Of a stretch of DNA of 60,000 bases, positions 22,611 through 31,657 are shown piece after piece; positions within the stretch are counted from its first letter, which is position 1, and each line of letters opens with the position of its first letter. This stretch comes from Hydractinia symbiolongicarpus (taxonomy: Eukaryota > Cnidaria > Hydrozoa > Anthoathecata > Hydractiniidae). The position numbers were made by a program, and so were the translations under genes. The stretch lies in assembly GCF_029227915.1 (NCBI RefSeq), contig NC_079876.1, forward strand, positions 35,633,828 through 35,693,827, in the 5' to 3' direction. Below the pieces are notes generated by a model, which saw nothing but the letters and a program-made list of their open reading frames with translations, was not told the origin of the DNA and did no database searches.

Positions 22611-24090
22611 GATGCCAGCTAAAAAGAGGACAATGGATAGCGTACAACCAGCAAATATGCCTCGCATGTGTTTATGCCAAGAACTTGGTGCATATTCAGA
22701 AAATGATTTACTGTAGATACCAATATAGTAGTTTCTAATAAAAGCAATCCAAGGTGGTGGAACACTGTACCGCTGAAGAGCAAAGAAGATAAGACGGTGA
22801 GGAATTGAAGGATATGCATTTGCGATATCTAGCCAAATAGTTGCTAAATATGACTTTGATGAACGGGCATCTTTGAGTGCTGACCAAACCATTGACATAT
22901 GTTTCCAGCAGTCAGGAACCTTTTCCATAGAACCTTTTTGGACAGATGTATTTATAAACTTGTTGTTTGTTATGATATGAGATTCCAACCGCCTTGATAC
23001 AAGGCTGAAGAGAAGCTTACCTTCGACATTTGAAATTGCTATAGGTCTAAAGTCTTTTATGTTTGACTCCTTAGGAGTTTTCGATTTAAATATGTAAATT
23101 TCACGAGCAATACGCCATTGAACAGGTACGACACAATTTTTGACACAACATTTAAAAACATTAAACAAGAGGGTATTAATCTTGGGACACTTCTTATAAA
23201 CTTTGTAAGGAATTGCATTAACACCAGGAGATGAAGCGTTTCTCCTGCTTGCTAGAAGAGTTAATGGAAAGTGTACAGCCGATAATAATTCCCCTATGGG
23301 CAACTTTAAGTTTTATTAAACATTTAGAATCTAAAATATTTCTTCCAGCCTGATAAGGATTCTTAGAGAAAGCCCGGCGTGCATTCGAGATTTTCCAACG
23401 TCTTTTCCTATTCCGCTCACCTCTGCGAAGTAACCTTAACTTGGCCATTATATCATCTAAAAGGTTTTGCATGTTGCTTTTCTCAACTGGGTCAGATGTG
23501 CTCTTAAGAGTTCGGAGTAGATTGTTCTTCTCGTTCACCAAACTGATGCTGCGTAAAGCTCTCCTGTTCAAACCTGATAGGTTGTGCTGGGGAAGTGACC
23601 TTACACCAACAGGTGAGACGCATGCTAGTAAATTGTTGATTCCAACAGCTCCACTTTTTTTGAAAATGGGTAAGAGCCTAGAAGATTGTGGAAAATCATC
23701 AAGGGAATTCCAAAATTTTGTGTCAATTGACTTCGGCCAAGCAATAGTTTGTTTCCATTTCATAGTGCTAAGATGGTCAGGTTCTGTTGATGGCTGAGAA
23801 AGGACACTGTGGGAGTTATCCGGGTTAGCTTTCAGCAGCCGAGACTTTTCAGTGAAATCAACAGCTAGCACATCTTGCAAAACAACTTTACACGGTTTTA
23901 ATGTCCAATGCTTAGTGGAAGGGAGTAACAAAGAATCACAGGTAGCAGAAAGGACAGAGGAGTTAGTAATAACGAAATCAATATCCGGAGGGGTAGTGAA
24001 AAATGTAACTTTGTTGTAGACCATAAAAATCCCACGGGTCGGCCTAAGCTTGGTGTGAGCAACAGATAACAATTGGGTTGGGGCTGCCAA
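22407..24090 (-). pseudogene. N-terminal region and RT palm of copy A, internally rearranged
   Basis: Two overlapping frames. The first (24090-23218) covers the N-terminal region (PDIDFVITNSSVL, MKWKQTIAWPKSID, RGERNRKRRWKISNARRAFS). The second (23303-22407) has RRNASSPGVNAIPYKVYKK, PVQWRIAREIYI, IKDFRPIAISNVEGKL, IWLDIANAYPSIPHRLIF (motif A Asp) and AGCTLSIVLFLAG (motif B). Between them, near 23290-23345, the text jumps from KLKVA straight to RGIIIGCTLSI, a short out-of-place copy of motif B, and about 60 codons present in copy B are missing. No obvious N-terminal zinc finger or Myb domain was seen. The start codon is unclear because a TAA precedes the frame without an ATG. Confidence 0.8.
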
Positions 24091-24094
24091 CTTT

Positions 24095-24745
24095 TACGCG
24101 GGCTCAGCAGGCATGTTTTTCATGCCATCCCACGACTCTACCTATTGACCCCTTGTGTGACAGTACTATCTGTCTATTGCTGAATATTTCACTTATAACT
24201 GGTAACTGTCAATAGGGAGTGATGTTTAAAGTAACACAAATGCATGCGAGACAAACAGCACAAACATACACACACACAAACGTACACACAAAAAAACAAA
24301 CCCAAACAAACAAACAAAAAACAAAAAAAGAACTAGTCTTTCCCAGTGTGTATCTGTCTTTCCAGATTGTTATTTGCCCTCCTTTCAGAAGGCTAGCATA
24401 AGAATGAAAATTACCAAGTGCACGCACAATGATAAACTCGACCAGTTAAGTCTTAAAATTTAAATTCTAGAGGTTTTGCTCCTCTAAAAATATACTCATA
24501 TAAAGGAACACAATTCTTCCTTTTTCCAAGGAGGTAATTAGCACAAAAATTAAACAAACAAACAGACAGAGAGAGTAGGACAGGACTTCTGTAAAGGGTA
24601 CAAGGGTTTCGACTCATATTCCTGAACCAAGGTACCCAAAATGCCTAGCTGAGTCACCTCATAAGAAGTCTGCGAACAGTCTTCAGCAGGAACTAGACAT
24701 TTCTTTCATCCATAACTTTTCATCTGTCCTACTCTGTACAATGTT
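24095..24745 (-). promoter_or_regulatory. 5' region of copy A with conserved stem-loop
   Basis: Segments shared with copies B, C and E include CCTTGGAAAAAGGAAGAATTG, the TTTAGAGGAGCAAAACCTCT stem-loop (TAGAGG/CCTCTA), GACTTAACTGGTCGAGTTTA and the final AAGGGGTCAATAGGTAGAGT block just before the coding frame. A CA/GT-rich tract (about 24260-24330) differs in length between copies. Such conserved 5' blocks may hold an internal promoter or RNA structure; function is inferred. Confidence 0.6.
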
Positions 24746-24749
24746 GTGT

Positions 24750-24817
24750 GACTGGGGTAAGAAGTGGAGTCGTCACTCTCCAAAGATAAGACCAGTGCAG
24801 TCAAACCCCCTTGCCGA
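24750..24817 (-). repeat. Hairpin unit at the 5' end of copy A
   Basis: On the minus strand this reads CAAGGGGGTTTGACTGCACT, GGTCTTATCTTTGGAGAGTG and ACGACTCCACTTCTTACCCC, then AGTC. It is the same unit that occurs in tandem after copies B and C, here directly before the 5' region; the same junction occurs at 57429-57540. Confidence 0.85.
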
Positions 24818-25135
24818 CATAATTTTTATTTTTTTGTTTTTTTAGTTTTTTGTTTTTTCCTTTTTTCCTTTTTTGGTAATAAGTGATACGTGATACACCC
24901 TAGTGATACATCCTATTTAAGCGAATATTTTTATAACTTTAAATTTAGCGGATCTCCCGGGTGCTACGAAATAAACTAATGTATTGGAGATGTTTATATG
25001 CACGTAAATATCGGATTTTTTCAATTAGATAGATGCCAAAATTCAGTATAATATGTGTTTTAGGCGATGAAAGTTTTGTACATCTTAACTAAGCTGTAAA
25101 ACGCCTAATTAGACTGTACCATACATCCTAATTAA
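24818..25135. other. T-rich tract and spacer
   Basis: About 60 bases of T-rich sequence (24825-24880) correspond, on the minus strand, to an A-rich spacer of the kind found between hairpin units at 55.4 and 57.3 kb. The remainder shows nothing recognisable. Confidence 0.4.
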
Positions 25136-26833
25136 AGATTACCTCCCACTTTAAAAAAAGTATTCGAAAATCAACTCAAAATATTGTACTAATAACGAAA
25201 AAAAATTCTTTTGTACTTATTTTGATTTGTTCGCAAGATATTCGTTGTTGAAGTTGTAAAATATTAGCTGAAGAAGAAGCTTCGTGCCAGTCGCCATCTT
25301 GTGTCCCGATTTTAAATGAATTCCTTCGTGGGAGGGCTTGTGACGTCAACTCCCGGATGATATTTTCGCTGACTCTGCCGTTGGCCCATGTTTTTATATA
25401 CATAGTAGTTTTACATATGACAAAGCGGTTGTTGTTTTTCAACATTTCTAACGGGTACTGAAGATGAGTTTGTAACAAGTATATACTGAAGATAAGTAAA
25501 CACTTGTTTTTTACTTCCCTTTTTAAAACTCTTCCCGTGTTCCCGTGAAAAATTTGTGGGGGCTTTCTTAGTTTTGAAGTTTCAGCCAGTGAAAAGTCTA
25601 ACCTCACAGTGAATCAGACTCTAGCTGGGAAAGCTGATATGAGGATGGGAATGGAAGTTGAAGCAATAGCTTAGTAGTGAACCGTGGCCTTTTTAGCTAT
25701 TCCGATGCTCTCAGAACGAGATTGGCTCTTTCTGACTTGTGTAGAGACTTCAATGCCCACAGGAGACGGGTCGCGGCGCCGGAAAGTATATTTTAAAGTG
25801 AAAAAGAAGCTATTTAGGGCTATCAGAGCAAACCATGGCGGGCGACATTTTATTTTACTCTTTCGAAAAATGCCGCGCTGTGATCCCTAAGAGTTTGTAT
25901 TGGTTAGAAGATTTAGACACTCTGAAAGCGTTTTTAATTTAGAAGATTTGCAGAAAACTTCATTTTATGACTAGACTATTGGCAGCGTTAATAATCACGA
26001 CCAAGCGGAAGTAAACATAGAAAGAACGGGTGCAAAAACACAACCCATGGCTTATTATAATAACAAATCAAGCAACCTCGATCCCAGGACCTATAGCGTA
26101 TGAGAGTGAAACGCGACACAAAAAATAAATTAAAATAGATTAATATAAGAAAGCAAAAAAGAAAAAAAAGAAAGAAGAATCAACATGCGTGCGCAGGACA
26201 AAATAAAATCCTTTAAATCCCCTGCCTAGTGTACCACAATATAATAGAAAAGTCTTAGACGCAACGTAGAAGAGCGAGCACCTAACCAGAATTTTCATAT
26301 GGCCTAATGCGAAGACTAGACAGAGATTTAGAATTGCCTAAGCCTTTTTTGCCAACGTTGATCAAAACATTCTAGTGATTCTAGTGAAAACTCGACTCTG
26401 TTAATGAGTACACGCAGCTCGTTTTTTCTTGCTTGTTGGAAGACTGGCAAAGAAATGCTTTCCAGCGCTACTTCTATTATTCTTATTACAACAAGCCATA
26501 GCACAAAAACACATTTTATAATTATTAACAAAATTAATCTTAGTTGCAACAATTTACTCTTCTTCCTTTTCTCTGAGTTATTGTTTTGCGGCAACATGTT
26601 CAGGGGGCCTTTTTTGCCATCCGGGAGATGACGTCAAACTGGGTTTAATCCAAAAAAAAATTATCAAAAAATAGCGGCTTTCGAAAAGAAGCATGCTGTA
26701 AACACAAGAAAATGTGGCTTTAGATTAGCTTTATTATTCCAAATTTTACTTAATAAATGTTAAATTACAAATTCTCAACATAATATAAACAGAATAAGAT
26801 GAACTTTTTTTGAAGTGGGAGGTAAGCTTTAAG
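25136..26833. mobile_element. Possible foldback/DNA element with inverted ends, no transposase
   Basis: AAGATTACCTCCCACTTTAA and the following AAAAAGT (25136-25162) match the reverse complement of 26807-26833 with few differences. A nested inverted pair contains CATCCGGGAG(T/A)TGACGTCA (25336-25356 and 26619-26638). The interior has no domain-bearing frame. This looks like a non-autonomous TIR element of about 1.7 kb, but no target-site duplication was defined and it could be two independent inverted repeats. Confidence 0.4.
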
Positions 26834-27327
26834 CTGACATCTAAATCAAGCTATACAGCTTAAAGGTTCCCTCTGACGTTTTAATGATTCTACCTAATTA
26901 ATTTCTATTGATATAAGTATTTAAGAAAATAACAGTCGTTTTTTACAGAAAAGTTTAGTACAGCAAATAATTGTAAATAAACTTTCAAATATTGAGCTAC
27001 CTCACTTCATGCAGCTTTATCATGCTCACGCTTCTTCTCGAACTTTGAAATTCATAATGGCTGCATAATTGAAGTCACAAGGACCAAAGAATTATAGGAT
27101 GCCTCGTGGTGACATAATTCGTGTTTAGAATGCCTTGTTGATATGTTCCGAAGTATTAAATATTTATGAGATAGATGATTTATTAAATAAATAATATGTA
27201 CAAATTACATGAAATAAAGAGTAAAACAAAATTATGTCATTCGTGAGTATTTAATTGAGTTTTCAACAATTTCCTCTCTACAGGGTCTTTCGGCAGGGGT
27301 ATTGAAGGCTTGTTTTCTTCGCAAACG
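26834..27327. other. Spacer, nothing recognised
   Basis: AT-rich sequence downstream of the THAP gene. A polyadenylation-type AATAAA occurs on the minus strand within a few hundred bases of the stop codon at 27328, but it is not otherwise supported. Confidence 0.4.
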
Positions 27328-28460
27328 TCAATTCTTCTTTTTCTCTACTGCACGGAAATATGCACCTAAGGTAATGTCACGAAAAAAAGAATTCGTTTTA
27401 TCCTTTTTCACCTTCTTTGCTACAAAGCGCTTTGAATATCTGTGCCAAGACACCTCAAACTTGGGAACAAAAGATCCTTCACTTTTCTTTATCTTCGTTG
27501 CGTGTTAAAAATCATTTTATAATGTAATTTAACGCTAGTGTTTAAGAAACAAAAAAAACAAGTATTCTTTACCTGATTACGGTTGATGTTAAGATTATGG
27601 TCTAGGGCAGCTAATTTCATCCCTGTATGCATTTTTTCCTGTTCGTTAAAAACACTTTTAGGAAGGTACCGGATTTTAAGGGCGTGAAAAACCTACAAAA
27701 TAAAATAAAATTCGTTAGATCAAAACTAAAGTTTTTTTTGACATCATAATTAGCATTGTGAGATCTGTACCTCCAAATGAGTAGTGAAGATATTTTCATT
27801 CAGCTTCATAAAGTCCTTAAGCAGATTTTTGTCGTCGAAAATGACACTTTTTAAAGCCTTGTGTGCTGGAGAATCAAATTTCAACCACGCAGTATCATTA
27901 ATTTCTCCGTGTTCGCAAGCTTTATAAAATTTATTTCCGGGAAACGCGTGACGATTGACACAGTGATGCATACAAGGTAGGAATCTTTCCTCAAGCTCCA
28001 AAGCATTACCCTTACACGTACTAATTGACCAGTACAAATAGTTGATGATCGAAGGTATCCATTGTCCTAGATCTTGACATGCTATTGTAGAACACAAGAG
28101 TACATATAAAAACATTTATTAAAGTTATTACTTTCAAGAACATAACCGACACTTTTTCTTCGCCAACTTAACCAAATGCCAGGGATCAAACTGATGGATT
28201 AAGTGCTTGAATCTGTCATCCGTCTCCATCAATTTCTTCATTTGAATATGACGATCGGCTGAGAGCATCTCAATCGACTGATCAAAACAGTGCCCTTTAA
28301 AATGATTCTCGCATAGAAAAACTAGCTGAGGAAGATCTTCCCGCTTTATTTTTGCTTTCCATTCTGCAGCAAGCTTTTTATCCTTTGGCAGCTTAAAAAA
28401 AGATAAGTTTTGATTTTTTGCTTGGTAACTTTTACATCCTACTGCTGCACACCAAACCAT
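27328..28460 (-). CDS. THAP-domain protein of a multi-copy animal family, four exons
   Basis: Exon 1 (28460 to about 28145) begins MVWCAAVGCKSYQAKNQ and holds a THAP zinc finger (C2CH: C4, C9, then C and H in LCENHF) with the usual Phe/Pro/Trp positions, joined to FKHLIHQFDPWHLVK. Exon 2 (28081-27771) has LGQWIPSIINYLYW, exon 3 (27692-27573) FHALKIRYLPKSVF and LAALDHNLNINRNQ, and exon 4 (27492-27328) KFEVSWHRYSKRFVAKKV before TGA. Exons 2-3 have good GT/AG borders in phase; the donor of exon 1 and the acceptor of exon 4 are weak. THAP domains bind DNA; the C-terminal part resembles uncharacterised proteins common in fish and invertebrates and likely derived from transposons. It appears intact. 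Confidence 0.65.
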
Positions 28461-28500
28461 GTTTACAATATGAAAAAGAAAATTTTTTTAAAGCTAATTA

Positions 28501-28540
28501 AGGCTGAAATACACTATCATTTTTCAATGATCATTTTCCA
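28501..28540 (+). repeat. Left TIR of Harbinger element
   Basis: Forty bases, exact reverse complement of 30113-30152, preceded by TTA. Confidence 0.93.
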
Positions 28541-28709
28541 ATGATACATTCCAATGACATTAAAAATGACAAATTTTGGCGCAAATACACTATCATTAAA
28601 AACATGAAACTTGAGCATGTTTTCTTTGCAACATGGACTCTGAAGAAGAAATAGCAGTTGCTGTTGTTGTGTATATGTTATCAAAAAAGAGAGCTAAACA
28701 TAGGAAAAA

Positions 28710-29069
28710 ATGCAAAGAAATGTATGGGTGAAGCCGTATAGGCGAAATGAACTTGGCATCCACAATACTCTCATGTATGAACTGCGTGTAGAGGAAATTG
28801 CAGAGTATACGCGATTTTTAAGAATGCCGCCGAATATTTTTGAGGAGCTCCTAAATCTCATAGAAGTTGACATTGAGAAAAAAACAACGCATTTGCGAGA
28901 CCCAATTCCTGCTAAAGTCAAAGTAGCTGCAACTTTGAAGTTTTTCTCATGTGGGATAAATTACACCGAATTACAGTATTTATTTCGCGTTCACAAAAGT
29001 ATTTTGTCACAGTTCATCGCTGAAGTTTGCGAAGCTATTTACTTGCGATTAAAAGAAAAATACCTCAAG
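28710..29069 (+). pseudogene. Harbinger (HARBI1-like) transposase, first exon only
   Basis: The translation carries the familiar N-terminal signature of DDE_Tnp_4/HARBI1 proteins: VWVKPYRRNELGIHNTLMYE, YTRFLRMPPNIFEELL, AATLKFFSCGINYTELQYLF and HKSILSQFIAEVC. The exon ends CTCAAG before a GTAAAT donor at 29070. No exon with the DDE catalytic residues follows inside the element, so the nuclease is absent. An upstream in-frame-like stretch from 28634 (MDSEEEIAVAVVVYML) is separated by a frameshift near 28700. Confidence 0.85.
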
Positions 29070-29469
29070 GTAAATATATATTTCGTTCAGTAATTTATCA
29101 AACGTACTAAACTAGCAGTCACACATTAATACCCTGCACTTTGTGAGCCCTCTTCTGGGTTGAGATCTGATAAACTTTCTCGACTCTAATAAGTGTTTTG
29201 ATATATGTTCACTGGGTGTCGGTACATATTCTGTAAAACAGGCGATAACGGCGGAGACACAAAGGGTGGGTAATTTTGTGTGGCATGTGTTGAAGAGTTC
29301 CTTGGGATCGGAGATTGAATGGGCGGTGTTCTGAAAGAGGTTACGGCGAGTAATCTCATTTGAACAACTACAGAAATGATGCGAAAGATATCGGGGATAA
29401 ATTTTGTGCGTACTTTAACTCCACCGGTGCTGTTCCATGGCAAGAAAAATTTGTCTGAAATTTATACCC

Positions 29470-29874
29470 ACCATCGAAGAAGTTGTTTTTCTTGGGACGA
29501 TGGAGTCACGTAGGAATAGCAAGAACTGAAAGTATGGCCATTAACTTTCGTAAACATCATCTCGTCCTGCTCCACATTTGTTGCTGTTGTTTACTTTTTT
29601 CAATTCTGCGCTAAAATAACTTCGTAGTGTATTCATTTAACCCTCACTAATTTCTCTAAAAAGAAAAACAGATCATAAAAATATACATGTTTTTCTTTTC
29701 TCATCCAAACCATTCGAAATAACACAAACCTTCCATTCCTAGTCTGCCTTTGAATATCTCATAACTTTTTGCCTTCTCGTTTCTGTCCTTATAAAACGGG
29801 GATTTAACATCCCACAAACTGGGCTGGCTTCTCCAAATCTCAAAAAAAATTTCGGTCGCTTCTTGCGTCTTCAT
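29470..29874 (-). pseudogene. MADF/Myb-like second protein of the Harbinger element, decayed
   Basis: Exon 1 (29874-29730) starts MKTQEATEIFFEIWRSQPSL and continues WDVKSPFYKDRNEKAKSYEI, a MADF-domain opening, ending at a GTTTGT donor. The second part (about 29660-29470) encodes MNTLRSYFSAELKKVNNSN, GAGRDDVYES and WPYFQFLLFLRDSIV, but has a disrupted start and a TAA just before WPYF. Harbinger elements carry such a partner that brings the transposase to the TIRs. This copy is inactive. Confidence 0.7.
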
Positions 29875-30112
29875 TCTCGGGTGAATTACTTGTTCAAATC
29901 TTTGTTTTTATCTATATTTAAGCCTAAACTACATCGCGTGCAACAAACACGTGTGCGAAAACAATGGATTCGATTTAAAACAATAGAAAAAAAATGTCAT
30001 TGAAAAATTAAAACTTGAACATGTTCAACTTTTCATTTTTAAGGATCATTGGAAATGAGAGTGTAAAAAATGACATTTTCTTTTGTATACACTGTCATTT
30101 TTCAATGATAAC

Positions 30113-30152
30113 TGGAAAATGATCATTGAAAAATGATAGTGTATTTCAGCCT
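30113..30152 (-). repeat. Right TIR of Harbinger element
   Basis: Forty bases, exact reverse complement of 28501-28540, followed by TTA. Confidence 0.93.
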
Positions 30153-30624
30153 TTAGAATTGTGATAGCGAAACAACTTCTTAATAATTAATTTCATATAG
30201 AAATCTCGCTTCGTCGTTTTCATGCCGCAAGACGGTCTGTAGTTTTGGCTCTTGTGACGTCAGGAGGTATGCTGATGTTTTTTCAAGATTTTGAAGCGTG
30301 TTTTTAATGCTGCAATAATGGCGGTCGAAGCACAAGGTTTTATGAAAACATGGAATAAGTAAATCGTGTTTATGCTTTTATTTTGTAGATAAATCATTAA
30401 ATAATACTTTTTTTCTATAATGTTTTAATGGTTTCTTTCGATTAAGATTAACTTGTTATAACGTCGGAGGCAACCTTTAATTAACAGGATTTCTCTGACT
30501 GGCCAAGGCGACTAGCGCACAATTTTGGTAAGGATTCTTTGCTACACGATTTAATCTATCTTCTAAATATACTGGGCAACTTTTAACCATTGGTACTGTC
30601 ATTAATCAAGTCCAACGCAACCAT

Positions 30625-30720
30625 TATCTGTGTAAGGTTGAGTGTTGGAGCTCGGTAACACATGTGGAAATCTACAGTCAGGTTCACAAGTCCCAGCGCA
30701 CAGATAGTTGTTTACTTTAA
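30625..30720 (+). repeat. Fragment of the USP-retrotransposon 3' region
   Basis: AGGTTGAGTGTTGGAGCTCG, GTAACACATGTGGAAATCTA and CAGTCAGGTTCACAAGTCCC closely match the minus strand of 15050-15115 beside copy D. It is a solitary relic. Confidence 0.7.
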
Positions 30721-30931
30721 CTTAATCACGTTCCGTTTAGAATAATCATAGTCATAAGAAAAAAAGATAGTCTGGCATCAAACAATGGCTCATTGTTCAT
30801 ACTCTTTCATATGCTAATTTTTCGCGCCGAGATCTCCAACCCTGCACGATACTTCAAAATGTCTGCCTAGCGAGAAAGGTGTTACCTATGTTTTGAACTT
30901 TCCGCTTGGTTTTTGAAGTTTTTTTCTCAAT

Positions 30932-31657
30932 ATGCCGGGAGAAAACTGTGCAATTCTTGGTTGTTCTGTGTCCAGGAAACATAAACTTAATTTGTTCAAA
31001 GTTCCACTGACTAACAACGAAGTAAACAAGAAGTGAGGCGCTGATCTCATCAATGTTATTACGAAGTACAGAGAGATAGAACAATCTCTAAGAGATCGCA
31101 TACAAAGTCGCAAATTGTATATATGTGAAAGACACTTCACGGAGGACGACTATTATGTGTGTAAGTAGAACTATTTTGTTTTCTTTTTTATGCTGTTCCT
31201 TGGTTTCCCTGCAGGCAAAAGAACCTTCTGCCAACAAACTTGCATGCAAAGTGCTGGGGCTGCTGTACTCAACTTGCTATATTCTCCTGCCTGTTTAGAT
31301 CCAACACGAAAAGCATTGAAAGAAGGAGTTTTACCAACGTTGAACTTTCCTGAAAAAAGTGTGAGCTCTAGCAGTACCTTCACATCATCCATCAGATCTC
31401 CAACATCAATTCAGAAACGTGAAGAATTTATGGTTTTACGACAGTTATCTCCTCCTAATTCTCCACCCATGTCTGTATATAAGGATTTTTTTGACTTCAC
31501 ACATCGAATCAAAAAATTATCTTTGGCTAGTTGCTGGAATATCAAATGTGAAGAAGATGGCATTACTGTGACTTGTACCTCTGATTGTCATGTATTACCG
31601 AAGTATGAAATTTTTATTGATACATCACTATCATATTCTATAACTCGGCGACGTTAA
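30932..31657 (+). pseudogene. Second THAP-domain gene, with an in-frame stop at the conserved Trp
   Basis: Exon 1 (30932-31160) starts MPGENCAILGCSVSRKHKLN and ends with LYICERHFTEDDYYV, a THAP finger (C6, C11, Cys and His in CERHF). Exon 2 (31215-31657), after a CTGCAG acceptor, joins in the correct phase and reads RKALKEGVLPTLNFPEKS, then a Ser-rich region, ending SLSYSITRRR. At codon 35 (31034-31036) the frame has TGA right after NKK, where THAP domains have an invariant Trp (TGG); a single base change explains it. The rest of the domain is intact, so this is a young pseudogene or a sequence error. The family is unnamed. Confidence 0.7.

Larger units (their letters stand above)
19048..24817 (-). 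mobile_element. Non-LTR retrotransposon copy A (RT-CCHC-RLE-USP)
   Basis: Order on the minus strand: hairpin unit (24817-24750), 5' region with TAGAGG/CCTCTA stem-loop (to about 24095), N-terminal region and RT (24090-22407), an insertion (about 22610-22150), RT motif C to RLE (22145-20544), USP (20574-19630), and a 3' region with a class-2 hairpin. The same domain order recurs in copy B at 50.6-55.6 kb. Several frameshifts and one internal rearrangement make it non-autonomous. The 5' half matches copies B and E closely enough for base-by-base comparison. Confidence 0.8.
28498..30155. mobile_element. PIF/Harbinger transposon with TTA duplication
   Basis: The element runs from 28501 to 30152. 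Its first 40 bases (starting AGGCTGAAATACACTATCAT) are an exact reverse complement of the last 40 (30113-30152). Both ends are flanked by TTA (28498-28500, 30153-30155), the TWA target duplication diagnostic of PIF/Harbinger. The inner TIR carries further TTTTTCAATGA-type repeats. It encodes the first exon of a Harbinger nuclease on the plus strand and a MADF-type DNA-binding ORF on the minus strand, as expected for this superfamily, but is only 1.65 kb long and has lost the catalytic exons. Confidence 0.92.

Noticed and set aside
28130-28145. Strong-looking donor (GAAAGTAATA) at the end of THAP exon 1
   Set aside because: It lies after an in-frame TGA, so it cannot be the coding splice site; an earlier weaker GT was preferred and the border left uncertain.
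30312-30352. Possible first exon (ATGGCGGTCGAAGCACAAGG...) with a GTAAAT donor
   Set aside because: Only 13 codons, with no matching downstream exon found; the ATGGCGG context is also a common promoter motif.
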